Source of the DNA: Reyranella sp.
GTDB lineage: Bacteria; Pseudomonadota; Alphaproteobacteria; Reyranellales; Reyranellaceae
DNA: 59,406 nt
NCBI RefSeq assembly: GCF_017305915.1
Contig: NZ_JAFKJN010000039.1
Location: 1-59,406, forward strand
Direction of reading: 5' to 3'
In this document: positions 9,255 to 17,522 of the stretch, one piece after another
Layout of the letters: each line of letters begins with the position of its first letter
Position numbering within the stretch: position 1 is the stretch's first letter
Position numbers and translations under genes: made by a program
The notes under the pieces: generated by a model
The model's database searches: none
What the model was told of the DNA's origin: nothing
The model's input: only the letters and a program-made list of their open reading frames with translations

Positions 9255-10376
9255 ATGGCTTCTTCCAATCGCAATCTGCTGGTGCTGCCTGGCGACGGCA
9301 TCGGCCCCGAAGTCATGAACGAGGTGCGCAAGATCATCGCCTGGATGGGCAACAGGCGCGCGGTCGGATTCGACATCAAGGAAGACCTGGTCGGCGGCGC
9401 CGCCCTCGACAAGCACGGCGTGCCGCTCGCCGACGACACCATGATGCTGGCGCTCGAGGCCGACGCGGTGCTGTTCGGCTCGGTCGGTGGGCCGAAGTGG
9501 GACACCGCCGACTTCAGCAAGAAGCCCGAGCGCGGGCTGCTGCGGCTGCGCAAGGAGATGGACCTGTTCGCCAACCTGCGCCCGGCCAAGGTGTTCGACG
9601 CGCTGGTCGATGCGAGCTCGCTCAAGCCCGAGATCGTCAAGGGTCTCGACATCATGATCATCCGCGAGCTGACCAGCGGCGTGTATTTCGGCGAGCCGCG
9701 CGGCCGGCAGACCAACGCCAAGGGCGAGGTCGAGGCGTTCGACACCCAGCGCTACACGGTCGGCGAGATCCGCCGCGTCTGCGCCGTCGCCTTCGAGCTG
9801 GCGCGCAAGCGCCAGAACAAGGTTCTGTCGGCCGAGAAGGCGAATGTCATGCACACCGGCGTGCTGTGGCGCGAGGAGGCGACCAAGCTGCACAAGGAGA
9901 AGTACGCCGACGTGAAGCTCGAGCACATGTATGCCGACGCTTTGGCCATGCAGCTCCTGAGACAGCCCAACCAGTTCGACGTGATCGTCACCGACAACCT
10001 GTTCGGCGACATCCTGTCGGACGAGGCGTCGATGCTGACCGGCTCGCTCGGCCTGCTGCCGTCGGCCTCGCTCGGCGCGCCCGACGCGACCGGCCGGCGC
10101 AAGGCGCTGTACGAGCCGATCCACGGCAGCGCGCCCGACATCGCGGGCAAGGGCCTGGCGAATCCGATCGCCGAGACGCTCAGCTACGCGATGATGCTCC
10201 GCTACTCCTTCGACCTCGGCAAGGAAGCCGACCTGGTCGAGACGGCGGTCGAGAACGTGCTCAAGGCGGGCTACCGCACCGGCGACCTGCTGGTCGGCAA
10301 GACCGACGGCACCAAGAAGGTCGGCACCCAGGAAATGGGCGACGCCATCGTCAAGGAACTCGACCGGCTGGCTTAG
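9255..10376 (+). CDS. leuB: 3-isopropylmalate dehydrogenase
   Basis: LeuB oxidises and decarboxylates 3-isopropylmalate to 2-oxoisocaproate with NAD+. The 373-residue product has the decarboxylating dehydrogenase motifs NLLVLPGDGIGPEVM, the LFGSVGGPKWD loop, RLRKEMDLFANLRP, ELTSGVYFGEPRG, the DNLFGDILSDEASMLTGSLG metal-binding segment, and the LYEPIHGSAPDIAGKGLANP nucleotide loop. ATG 9255 fits the family length; an upstream open extension runs through the repeat and leuD. It converges on the anti-sigma gene with a 9-base gap. Confidence 0.97.
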   Translation: MASSNRNLLVLPGDGIGPEVMNEVRKIIAWMGNRRAVGFDIKEDLVGGAALDKHGVPLADDTMMLALEADAVLFGSVGGPKWDTADFSKKPERGLLRLRKEMDLFANLRPAKVFDALVDASSLKPEIVKGLDIMIIRELTSGVYFGEPRGRQTNAKGEVEAFDTQRYTVGEIRRVCAVAFELARKRQNKVLSAEKANVMHTGVLWREEATKLHKEKYADVKLEHMYADALAMQLLRQPNQFDVIVTDNLFGDILSDEASMLTGSLGLLPSASLGAPDATGRRKALYEPIHGSAPDIAGKGLANPIAETLSYAMMLRYSFDLGKEADLVETAVENVLKAGYRTGDLLVGKTDGTKKVGTQEMGDAIVKELDRLA

Positions 10377-10385
10377 TCTCTTCTC

Positions 10386-11144
10386 TTAACGATCCGAATC
10401 GACGGCGCGGTCGAGCGCCGTCGCGAAGGCCGTCATCTCCGACGGCGAGACATCCGACACGGCGCGCCAGTCGAAGCCGCGGTGGCGCCATTCGCCGACC
10501 GTGAACCCGTCGCGCTGGCTGACGCGCGCCGGCGCGTCGGCGCCCGTGGCCGGCCACAGGCTGACCGCCAGCTTGTGCTGGTTGCGGCGATAGACCAGCA
10601 CCGCGACCTTGCGGCCATCGATCACGTCCAGCCGCCCGCCCAGCAGCGGGAAGCCGTTCGCCGTCAGGTCGTACACTGCCGGTGCGTAGTCGATCCGCCC
10701 GGCGTACCACGGCTTCACCGTGTGCCGGTCGGACGAAGCGACATCGACAGTGTGCTCGGCCATCGCCATCCGCAGATAGCTCGCGACAATCGCGTCCGAG
10801 TCGCCACTGCCCCGCCCCGTCAGCGTGCCGCCCGCCCAGCCGATACCAACCGCGGCAATCAGGCTGGCTGCGTAAGCCATCCAGCGCATGCGCTCGCCCC
10901 GCCTGGCGCCCGAGTGCCGTCCGGCGATGCCGCGCAGCTCGCGCTCCACGCGCGCGCGCAAAAGATCGGGCGCGGGCTCGGCCGGCAAATCGCGCAGCAG
11001 GCCGCCGATCGCGCGCGCCGAGTCCAGCCGCTTGCGGCACTCCGGGCAGACGGCGATCGAGCGCTCGAAGTCGGCGCTCTCGGTCGCGGTCAGCTCGCCA
11101 TCGACGTAGGCGTCGACCATCGCCTCACAGGTCGGGCAGTCCAT
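10386..11144 (-). CDS. Anti-sigma factor with Cys-rich N-terminal domain
   Basis: The 252-residue protein starts MDCPTCEAMVDAYVDGEL, typical of zf-HC2 anti-sigma domains that hold an ECF sigma factor at the membrane. The usual HxxxCxxC histidine is absent; instead C3, C6, C33 and C36 could form a four-cysteine site. One membrane helix (WMAYAASLIAAVGIGWAGG) follows, then a roughly 130-residue periplasmic domain ending in VSPSEMTAFATALDRAV. Its start overlaps the sigma-factor stop by 20 bases, so the pair is co-translated. The signal sensed is unknown; the neighbouring cupredoxin suggests a metal or redox cue (inference). Confidence 0.87.
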   Translation of the reverse strand: MDCPTCEAMVDAYVDGELTATESADFERSIAVCPECRKRLDSARAIGGLLRDLPAEPAPDLLRARVERELRGIAGRHSGARRGERMRWMAYAASLIAAVGIGWAGGTLTGRGSGDSDAIVASYLRMAMAEHTVDVASSDRHTVKPWYAGRIDYAPAVYDLTANGFPLLGGRLDVIDGRKVAVLVYRRNQHKLAVSLWPATGADAPARVSQRDGFTVGEWRHRGFDWRAVSDVSPSEMTAFATALDRAVDSDR

Positions 11145-11673
11145 GCTCTCTCCTTCCGAGGCGGCCGCGCAGGTCGGCCGCCATGCGCCCGCGCGCCCGC
11201 GCGAGTCGCGACATCACCGTGCCGACCGGCAGATCGAGGACGGCCGCGATCTGCTTGTAGGGAAGATCCTGGATCTCGCGCAGGACCAGGATCTCCCGCA
11301 TCTCCGCCGGCAGCGCCGCCAGCGCCTTCGCCACCTGCCGCCGCCGGTCGCCGGCCTGGGCGCTCTGCTCCGGGTCCGGACCCTCCGACGGCTGGTTCTC
11401 GACCACCTCCAGCGGCTGCTCGCCGCCGTGCTTGGCGCGCTGATCGATCCAGGTGTTGCGCACGATGCGCAGCAGCCACGGCTTGGCCTCCTCGCCGCGG
11501 AAGGCGTGGAAGTAGCGCAGCGCGCGCAGCATTGCTTCCTGCGCCAGGTCCTGCGCCGTCACGGGATCGCGCGTCAGCCAGCGCGCGAAGCCATAGGCCG
11601 CATCGAGATGCGGCAGCATCAGCGCGCGAAAACGCTCCACGGTTCCGGGATCGGGCTTCGGCGCCTCGGACAT
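11125..11673 (-). CDS. ECF-type RNA polymerase sigma factor
   Basis: The 182-residue protein has region 2 (about 15-80: YGFARWLTRDPVTAQDLAQE, AFRGEEAKPWLLRIVRNTW) and region 4 (about 112-165: LPAEMREILVLREIQDLPYK, then QIAAVLDLPVGTVMSRLARA). I start it at MSEAP (11673). A second ATG at 11682 lies only about 3 bases from the predicted transcription start, so it would be nearly leaderless. The frame is open to 11910, but that part runs into the divergent gene. The next gene is its anti-sigma factor. The same promoter architecture precedes both this gene and the divergent phosphoesterase. Confidence 0.93.
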   Translation of the reverse strand: MSEAPKPDPGTVERFRALMLPHLDAAYGFARWLTRDPVTAQDLAQEAMLRALRYFHAFRGEEAKPWLLRIVRNTWIDQRAKHGGEQPLEVVENQPSEGPDPEQSAQAGDRRRQVAKALAALPAEMREILVLREIQDLPYKQIAAVLDLPVGTVMSRLARARGRMAADLRGRLGRREHGLPDL

Positions 11674-11691
11674 GCGGGCCATAGGACAGCA

Positions 11692-11718
11692 ATACCGGCG
11701 CCCCGTCGATTTTATTCC
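11692..11718 (-). promoter_or_regulatory. Predicted ECF promoter of the sigma/anti-sigma operon
   Basis: On the minus strand GGAAT (11718-11714) is followed after exactly 16 bases by CGGTAT (11697-11692). The GGAAT -35 element is typical of ECF sigma factors. The same GGAAT-N16-CGGTA pattern occurs on the plus strand in the same intergenic region, which argues for autoregulation. Confidence 0.6.
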
Positions 11719-11722
11719 CGAC

Positions 11723-11749
11723 GGAATTTCGGTGCCTGCATCCCGGTAG
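11723..11749 (+). promoter_or_regulatory. Predicted ECF promoter of the phosphoesterase-cupredoxin operon
   Basis: GGAAT (11723-11727), 16 bases, then CGGTAG (11744-11749). The predicted start near 11756 leaves a leader of about 21 bases with GAGGAG before ATG 11777. It matches the divergent promoter at 11692-11718 in both elements and in spacing. Confidence 0.6.
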
Positions 11750-11776
11750 GGACTGGCGATTGCCGAGGAGCACATC

Positions 11777-12649
11777 ATGCAACAGACCGATCGCCGCCAA
11801 TTTCTCAAGCTCGCCGGACTCGCAGGAGTCACATTCACTGCAGGCCTGTTCCCGCGCGGGCCGGCCGACGCCCAGTCGGGCGACTTCCACTTCGTGCAGT
11901 TCTCCGACACCCACTGGGGCTACAAGGGTGCCGCCAATCCCGATGCGGAGCACACGCTGGAGAGGGCCGTCGCGACGGTGAACGGCCTCGCCACCAAGCC
12001 CGACTTCATCGTCTTCACCGGCGACCTCACCCACACCACCGACGACGGCAAGCTGCGCCGTGAGCGCATGCAGCGCTTCAAGGAGATCGTCTCGGCGCTC
12101 AGCGTCAAGGACGTGCGCTTCATGCCTGGCGAGCACGACGCCTCGCTCGACAAGGGCGAGGCCTTCAAGGAGTTCTTCGGCGCCACCCACTGGACTTTCG
12201 ACCACAAGGGCGTGCACTTCATCGCGCTCGACAACGTCTCCGACCCGGGCGCGAAGCTGGGCGACGAGCAGCTCGCCTGGCTGGCGGCCGACCTCAAGCA
12301 GCGCAAGACCGACGACCGCATCGTGGTCTTCACCCATCGACCGCTGTTCGATCTGGTGCCCAACTGGGACTGGGCCACCGCCGACGGCGCCAAGGCGGTC
12401 GCGCTGCTGATGCCCTACCAGAACGTCGTGGTGTTCTACGGCCACATCCATCAGGAGCATCACCACATGACGGGCCACATCGCCCATCATGCGGCCAAGT
12501 CGCTGATCTTCCCGCAGGCCGCGCCCGGCACCGCGCCGAAGCGTCCGCCGCCGCCGCCGTTCGACGCCTCGCTGGCGCCGCTCGGCACGCGCGACGTGGC
12601 GATGGCCAAGGCCGTCACCATCACCGAGCTGCCGGTCGTCAAGGCCTGA
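11777..12649 (+). CDS. Tat-exported metallophosphoesterase
   Basis: The 290-residue protein starts MQQTDRRQFLKLAGLAG, a twin-arginine signal with a cleavage site near DAQSG. The calcineurin-like core follows: VQFSDTHWG, FTGDLTH, the PGEHDAS motif (GEHD in place of the usual GNHD), VFTHRPLFD and FYGHIHQEHHH. It is a predicted periplasmic phosphoesterase; the substrate is unknown. The C-terminus has a Pro-rich stretch (KRPPPPPFDASL) after the core. The stop is two bases before the cupredoxin ATG, so they form one operon, divergent from the ECF sigma pair. Confidence 0.88.
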   Translation: MQQTDRRQFLKLAGLAGVTFTAGLFPRGPADAQSGDFHFVQFSDTHWGYKGAANPDAEHTLERAVATVNGLATKPDFIVFTGDLTHTTDDGKLRRERMQRFKEIVSALSVKDVRFMPGEHDASLDKGEAFKEFFGATHWTFDHKGVHFIALDNVSDPGAKLGDEQLAWLAADLKQRKTDDRIVVFTHRPLFDLVPNWDWATADGAKAVALLMPYQNVVVFYGHIHQEHHHMTGHIAHHAAKSLIFPQAAPGTAPKRPPPPPFDASLAPLGTRDVAMAKAVTITELPVVKA

Positions 12650-12651
12650 TC

Positions 12652-13008
12652 ATGAACCGCCGCCTGTTCGCCGCGCTGCTGATCGGCGGCGCGGCCAGCG
12701 GAGCTGCGCGCCTGCTCGCCGCCACCGAGCCCGGCATCGAGGTCAGCGTCGCGGCCAGCCGCTTCGAGTACACGCCCGACAAGGTCAAGGGGAAGGTCGG
12801 CGTGCCGCTCACCTTCGTGCTGACGTCGCTGGATCGCATCCATGGCTTCAAGATGCCGGAGTTCGGCATCCGCACCGACATCGTGCCCGACAAGGAGACA
12901 CGGGTGACGATCACACCGACCAAGCCCGGCACCTTCACCTTCTTCTGCGACATCTTCTGCGGCGACGGCCACGAGGACATGGCCGGCACGCTGGTCGTGG
13001 AGGGCTAG
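12652..13008 (+). CDS. Exported CuA-type cupredoxin (cytochrome oxidase subunit II-like)
   Basis: The 118-residue protein has a signal sequence (NRRLFAALLIGGAASGAARL) and then a single cupredoxin domain. It carries a complete CuA ligand set: H64 (RIHGFKMPEFG) and C99, C103, H107 and M110 in FFCDIFCGDGHEDM. Compared with cytochrome oxidase subunit II the membrane hairpin is missing and the residue two after the first Cys is Ile instead of Glu. A free-standing CuA domain may carry electrons or buffer copper. It is co-transcribed with the phosphoesterase under the predicted ECF promoter. Confidence 0.87.
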   Translation: MNRRLFAALLIGGAASGAARLLAATEPGIEVSVAASRFEYTPDKVKGKVGVPLTFVLTSLDRIHGFKMPEFGIRTDIVPDKETRVTITPTKPGTFTFFCDIFCGDGHEDMAGTLVVEG

Positions 13009-13016
13009 GGCAAGAA

Positions 13017-13100
13017 TTTCCTCCCCCATTTTGGGGAGGGTCGGCGCCATTTACGCCGACGGAGGGGTCATGATCGTCACGTCCCCCACTCATGACCCTT
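13017..13100. repeat. Three consecutive palindromes between convergent genes (family 2)
   Basis: CTCCCC...GGGGAG (13021-13038), TCGGCG...CGCCGA (13041-13059) and GGGTCATG...CATGACCC (13065-13098) follow one another between the cupredoxin and the HerA-like gene. The C-rich/GGAGGGG motifs match the mosaic repeats at 19827, 27914, 28442, 30205 and 33925. The block could act as a two-way terminator. Confidence 0.65.
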
Positions 13101-13101
13101 C

Positions 13102-14760
13102 CTATTTTTGCAGGCCGCCCAGCACGCCGCGCACCAGGTTGCCCAGGATGCCGGCGTTGCGGCCGCTGCCGAAGATCGCCTTCGAGGCCTCGCGCACCGC
13201 AATGTTGGTCGCGGTGCGGGCCGCCGACTTCACGATGGTCGTGGTGATGGTGTCGGCGCGGCTGGCCGGCGTCTTGGGCACCGGCGACGACTTGGGCTGC
13301 GCCTCGCGCAGGCGCGGCTCGGGCTTCGGCCTCGGCGCTTCCTCGGCCGGCGGCGGCGCGCTCGGGCTGCCCCCAGGACGACCCCAGGGTCCGCTCGGCG
13401 CCGCCGGCGGCGCCGAATCGTACTGGCCGCGGCGGCGCGGCGCCGGGGGCGAAGTCTCCTCATGCTGCACCTGGCCCGAACCGGCGCGCCCCATCAGCAC
13501 CTCGTAGGCCGATTCGCGGTCGACCTCCTGGTCGTACTTGCCGGCGAGCGGGCTTGCCTTGATGACGGCTTCGCGCTCGGCGTCGGTCGCGGGGCCGATG
13601 CGGCCGCGCGGCGGGGCGACGAAGCAGCGCTCGACCGGCGTCGGCACGCCCTTGGGATCGAGGAAGGAGACCAGCGCCTCGCCGACGCCCAGCTCGACGA
13701 TCGCCTCCGAGGCGGAGAACTTCTTGTTCGGCCGGAAGGTGTCGGCCGCGGTCTTCACCGCTTTCTGGTCCTTCGGCGTAAAGGCGCGCAGCGCGTGCTG
13801 CACGCGGTTGCTGAGCTGGCCCAGCACCGATTCAGGCACGTCGAGCGGGCTCTGGCTGATGAAATAGACGCCGACGCCCTTGGAGCGGATCAGCCGCACC
13901 ACCTGCTCGATCTTGTCGAGCAGCGCCTTGGGCGCGTCGTCGAACAGCAGATGCGCCTCGTCGAAGAAGAACACGAACTTCGGCTTGTCGACGTCGCCCA
14001 CCTCGGGCATCACCTGGAACAGCTCCGACAGCAGCCACAGCAGGAAGGTGCTGTAGAGCTTGGGGCTCTCCATCAGCTTGTCGGCGGCCAGCACGTTGAT
14101 GCAGCCCAGTCCCGAGGGATCGGTGCGGATCATGTCCTTGAGGTCGAGCGCCGGCTCGCCGAAGAAGCGCGCGCCACCCTGCTGCTCGAGCGTCAGCAGC
14201 GCGCGCTGGATGATGCCGATCGACTGCTTGGAGACGTTGCCGTACTTGGTGGTGAGGTCGGCGGCGTTCTCGGCGGTCCATTGCAGCACCGCCTGCAGGT
14301 CCTTGAAGTCGAGCACCAGCAGGCCCTGCTCGTCGGCGACCTTGAAGACGATGTTGAGCACGCCCTCCTGCGTCGCGTTGAGCTGCAGCAGGCGGGCCAT
14401 CAGCACGGGGCCGATCTCGCTCACCGTCGTGCGCACCGGATGGCCCTTGGCGCCGAACAGGTCCCAGAAGATCGTCGGGAAGGCGCGGCCGGCGTAGCCG
14501 TCGATCTTGAGCTGCCTGGCGCGCTCGACCGCGCGCGGATTGTTGGCGCCGGGAAGGGAGATGCCCGACAGGTCGCCCTTCACGTCGGCCATGAACACCG
14601 GCACGCCGTAGGCCGAGAAGCCTTCGGCCAGGGTCTGCAGGCTGACCGTCTTGCCGGTGCCGGTCGCGCCGGCGATCAGGCCGTGGCGGTTGCCGTATTT
14701 CAGCAGCAGGTACTGGTCGCTGTCGCCTGCGCCGACAAAGATCGAGGTATCGTCTGCCAT
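13102..14760 (-). CDS. HerA/YjgR-like ATPase (DUF853 family)
   Basis: The 552-residue protein has Walker A GLIAGATGTGKTVSLQTL (P-loop near residue 32), a Walker B region FVFFFDEAHLLFDDAPKALL and the family motifs DLFGAKGHPVRTTVSEIGPV and YFISQSPLDVPESVLGQLSN. It belongs to the DUF853/YjgR group of HerA-FtsK-like ATPases, which are widespread and poorly characterised. The C-terminal 110 residues are a disordered Pro/Arg-rich linker (PAAPSGPWGRPGGSPSAPPP), followed by a conserved tail (FGSGRNAGILGNLVRGVLGG). It is a single gene divergent from the sugar isomerase gene. Confidence 0.88.
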   Translation of the reverse strand: MADDTSIFVGAGDSDQYLLLKYGNRHGLIAGATGTGKTVSLQTLAEGFSAYGVPVFMADVKGDLSGISLPGANNPRAVERARQLKIDGYAGRAFPTIFWDLFGAKGHPVRTTVSEIGPVLMARLLQLNATQEGVLNIVFKVADEQGLLVLDFKDLQAVLQWTAENAADLTTKYGNVSKQSIGIIQRALLTLEQQGGARFFGEPALDLKDMIRTDPSGLGCINVLAADKLMESPKLYSTFLLWLLSELFQVMPEVGDVDKPKFVFFFDEAHLLFDDAPKALLDKIEQVVRLIRSKGVGVYFISQSPLDVPESVLGQLSNRVQHALRAFTPKDQKAVKTAADTFRPNKKFSASEAIVELGVGEALVSFLDPKGVPTPVERCFVAPPRGRIGPATDAEREAVIKASPLAGKYDQEVDRESAYEVLMGRAGSGQVQHEETSPPAPRRRGQYDSAPPAAPSGPWGRPGGSPSAPPPAEEAPRPKPEPRLREAQPKSSPVPKTPASRADTITTTIVKSAARTATNIAVREASKAIFGSGRNAGILGNLVRGVLGGLQK

Positions 14761-14789
14761 GGCTACAGACTACCGGCTATGATCGCCGC

Positions 14790-15665
14790 ATGAAACCGCG
14801 CCTTGCCCTGGCCGTGATCGGCGACGAGATCGGCCCGTCTTTGTCAGAAATGCTGACCTTTTGCGCCGAAAACGACGTGCGGCGCCTCGACATGCGCACC
14901 GTCGACGGCCGCAACCTGCTCGGCATGGAGCTCGACGAGGTCGATGCCATCGGCAAGCAGCTCAAGGCGGCCGGCATCGCCGTGCCGACCTTCGTCTCGC
15001 CGGTGCTGAAATGGGTGGCCCCCGGCAAGGCGCCGGCCGGCAGCAAGGTCGACTTCGCCTTCGATCCCGCGACCTGCCCGCGCGACGATGCGCTGGCGCA
15101 TGCCTTCGACGTCGCGGTCGTGCTGGGCGCCACCCGGATCCGCGTGTTCAGCTTCCTGCGCTATCCCGGCTTCGCGCCGCACGATCTCGACGCGGAGATG
15201 GGCCGGCTGATCGATCTCGCCGGACGCAGCGAGGTCACCGTCGAGGTCGAGAACGAGCCGGTCTGCAACCTCGGCTCGGTCCCCGAGCTCGCCGCCTACT
15301 TCGCCAAGCAGATGGAGGAGGCGTTGGGCGAAGAGCCCTTCCGCCTGTTCCGGCCGCTGGTCGATATCAGCAACAGCTGGTCGATGGGCCAGCCGCCCTC
15401 CGACGCCGACATCGCGACCCTGGGGCCGCTGGTCGACCTGATCCACATCAAGGACCGCGACCTCGAGGCCCGGCGCACGGTGCCGGTGGGCGACGGCCAG
15501 GTGCCGTGGGCCCAGGAGCTCACGCGCCTGCTGAGCCACGTCGAGGCGCCTGAGGTGATCGCCAGCCTGGAGACGCACTGCCCGCAGGACGGCCGCAATG
15601 CCACAGCCAAATCGGTGGCGGCCCTGAGAAGAATTGCCGGCGAGATCGACGTGGAGATCGTCTAG
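14790..15665 (+). CDS. Sugar phosphate isomerase/epimerase (AP endonuclease 2-like TIM barrel)
   Basis: The 291-residue protein has a xylose-isomerase-like TIM barrel: LALAVIGDEIGPSLSEMLTF at the start, the VRRLDMRTVDG strand, GATRIRVFSFLRYPG, VTVEVENEPVCNLGS with the metal-binding Glu, LVDISNSW, and DLIHIKDRDL with a His/Asp pair. These are the usual metal ligands of the superfamily. The substrate cannot be told; family members act on inositols, sugars or keto sugars. It starts 30 bases from the divergent HerA-like gene and is 9 bases upstream of the PhzF-like gene. Confidence 0.82.
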   Translation: MKPRLALAVIGDEIGPSLSEMLTFCAENDVRRLDMRTVDGRNLLGMELDEVDAIGKQLKAAGIAVPTFVSPVLKWVAPGKAPAGSKVDFAFDPATCPRDDALAHAFDVAVVLGATRIRVFSFLRYPGFAPHDLDAEMGRLIDLAGRSEVTVEVENEPVCNLGSVPELAAYFAKQMEEALGEEPFRLFRPLVDISNSWSMGQPPSDADIATLGPLVDLIHIKDRDLEARRTVPVGDGQVPWAQELTRLLSHVEAPEVIASLETHCPQDGRNATAKSVAALRRIAGEIDVEIV

Positions 15666-15674
15666 AAGCGGCGC

Positions 15675-16547
15675 ATGGCCGCCTACTCCTTCGTCACCGT
15701 CGACGTCTTCACCGACCGCCGCTTCGGCGGCAACCCGCTGGCCGTCTTCCCCGACGCCCGCGGTATCGGCGACGCCGACATGCAGGCGCTGGCCGCCGAG
15801 TTCAACCTCAGCGAGACGACCTTCGTGCTGCCGCCGGCCGACACAGCGAACACGGCACGGGTGCGCATCTTCAACCGCCGCCACGAGATGCCGTTCGCCG
15901 GTCATCCCAATGTCGGTACCGGCTGGGTGCTCGCCCGCCAGGGCCGCGCCAGGAACGGCATCCTCCGCTTCGAGGAGCTTGCCGGCCTGGTCGAGATCGA
16001 GGCCGGCGACAACGTCGTCACCATCGCCGCGCCGCAGCCGCTGTCGCTCGGACCGGAAATGCCGGCCGCGCTGGTCGCGAGCTGCGTCGGCATCGCGCCG
16101 AGCGACGTGATCGCGAAAGCGCATCGGCCGGTCAGCGCATCGGTCGGCAACTCCTTCGTGATCGCCGAGGTCACCGGCGAGGCGCTGACGCGCGCCACAC
16201 CGGATATCGGCCGGTTCCGCGAGGCCCAGAAGACCTTTACGGCGATGGGCCCCAACCGCTTGCCGATCTATCTCTATGCTCATGACGGCAACCGCATCCG
16301 GACCCGCATGTTCTCGCCGCTGTCGGGCACCATCGAGGATCCGGCGACGGGCAGCGCGGCGACTCCTCTGGTGGCGCTGCTGCTGTCGCTCACGAAGGAC
16401 AGCGAGCGGAAATTCGAGTTGGTGCAGGGCGTCGAGATGGGCCGGCCGAGCCGGCTGCTCTGCTCGGCCCATCGCGCCGCCGACGGCATCCGGGCCAAGG
16501 TCGGCGGCGGCTGCGTGCCGGTGCTGGAAGGCACGGTCGAGCTCTAG
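15675..16547 (+). CDS. PhzF-family isomerase/epimerase-like protein
   Basis: The 290-residue protein has the PhzF fold signatures: TVDVFTDRRFGGNPLAVFPD at the start, FNLSETTFVLPP (catalytic Glu in SET), RIFNRRHEMPFAGHPNVGTG, and the second-half motif RMFSPLSGTIEDPATGSAA. PhzF relatives catalyse proton shifts on small metabolites; apart from phenazine synthesis most substrates are unknown. It is probably co-transcribed with the isomerase gene upstream. Its TAG overlaps the converging stop of the GST-like gene by three bases. Confidence 0.88.
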   Translation: MAAYSFVTVDVFTDRRFGGNPLAVFPDARGIGDADMQALAAEFNLSETTFVLPPADTANTARVRIFNRRHEMPFAGHPNVGTGWVLARQGRARNGILRFEELAGLVEIEAGDNVVTIAAPQPLSLGPEMPAALVASCVGIAPSDVIAKAHRPVSASVGNSFVIAEVTGEALTRATPDIGRFREAQKTFTAMGPNRLPIYLYAHDGNRIRTRMFSPLSGTIEDPATGSAATPLVALLLSLTKDSERKFELVQGVEMGRPSRLLCSAHRAADGIRAKVGGGCVPVLEGTVEL

Positions 16548-17467
16548 GCCGGCTGCACCAGGAAACCCGCGCGCGGGAAGTGGACGACGATGTCGCCCAC
16601 CCGCTCGTCGCTGCGGATGATCGAGATGCGCTCGTTCGAGAGGCCGACCAGCGTGCCCGTTACCGGTACCTTGCCGGTGTCGTCGGGGGTGACGGTGATC
16701 TTCTGGCCGGCCTTGAGGCCGCTCGGGTCCTTGTCGTCGATCTTGGCCGACTCGGGCGTGGCGGCCTTGGCGACGTCGAGCGCTTCGGCGCCGGTCATCT
16801 CGGCGGGCTTGCCGCTGCCGATCGCCTTCATGCGGTGCGACCATTCGACGATCTTGGGGCAACGGTCGAGCGGCGACGGCGTGTCGCCAGCGCCCATACG
16901 GACCTGCAGGAACCACACCGGATTCCACAGCGCGCAGTCGGCGAGGCTCGGCACGGCGCCGAGCAGGAACGGCCGGCCGTCACGCAGCATCTGCTCGGCC
17001 AGCACGAGCTGGGCGTGGGTCTGCTCGCGCGCGAAGGGCTGCATCGCCTTCAGCCGGTCGGCGTCGAACGAGCGGCCGGAGAAGTCGCTGCGGTCCTTCT
17101 TGAAGGCCTCGGGGAGCTGGCCGCCGATCGCGCCCATCACCACGCCGACCGCCGACCAGAAGATGGTGCGGTCGATCCACATCGCGAGCGCCCGCGCCTC
17201 GCCCTCCTGCCCGACCGGCAGCAGCGGCGGCTTGGGATAGCGGCGCTCGATCTCGAGCATGATCAGCTGGGTGTCGCAGTAGATGTCGGCGCCGACCTGC
17301 AGGACCGGCGTCTTGCGATAGCCGCCGGTCAACGGCATCAGGTCGGGCTTGGGCATGATGTTGGGGATCACGACCGACTTCCAGGCGAGCTGCTTGAGGC
17401 CGAACGCCACCCGCACCTTCTCGGAGAACGGCGAGCTCGGATAGTGATGCAGGATCAGGTCGGCCAT
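16544..17467 (-). CDS. Glutathione S-transferase family protein with extra C-terminal domain
   Basis: The 307-residue protein has a thioredoxin-like GST N-domain (LILHHYPSSPFSEKVRVAFG, with KTPVLQVGADIYCDTQLIM as the GSH-binding region) and an all-helical C-domain (VLAEQMLRDGRPFLLGAVPS, then LADCALWNPVWFL). About 60 extra residues follow the usual end and look beta-rich (LKAGQKITVTPDDTGKVPV, VGLSNERISIIRSDERVGDI), like a small SH3/KOW-type barrel. ATG 17467 fits the family start; the open frame continues upstream without homology. The substrate is unknown. It is on the strand opposite the PhzF gene, with convergent stops. Confidence 0.87.
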   Translation of the reverse strand: MADLILHHYPSSPFSEKVRVAFGLKQLAWKSVVIPNIMPKPDLMPLTGGYRKTPVLQVGADIYCDTQLIMLEIERRYPKPPLLPVGQEGEARALAMWIDRTIFWSAVGVVMGAIGGQLPEAFKKDRSDFSGRSFDADRLKAMQPFAREQTHAQLVLAEQMLRDGRPFLLGAVPSLADCALWNPVWFLQVRMGAGDTPSPLDRCPKIVEWSHRMKAIGSGKPAEMTGAEALDVAKAATPESAKIDDKDPSGLKAGQKITVTPDDTGKVPVTGTLVGLSNERISIIRSDERVGDIVVHFPRAGFLVQPA

Positions 17468-17522
17468 TTCGACACTCCCCAACTCAATGAATCGTCGCCA
17501 GCGCGACCAGAAGGGCGATCGC

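Noticed and set aside
12652..13008. Cytochrome oxidase subunit II
   Set aside because: The CuA ligands match, but the transmembrane hairpin and the rest of subunit II are missing and no other oxidase genes are nearby.
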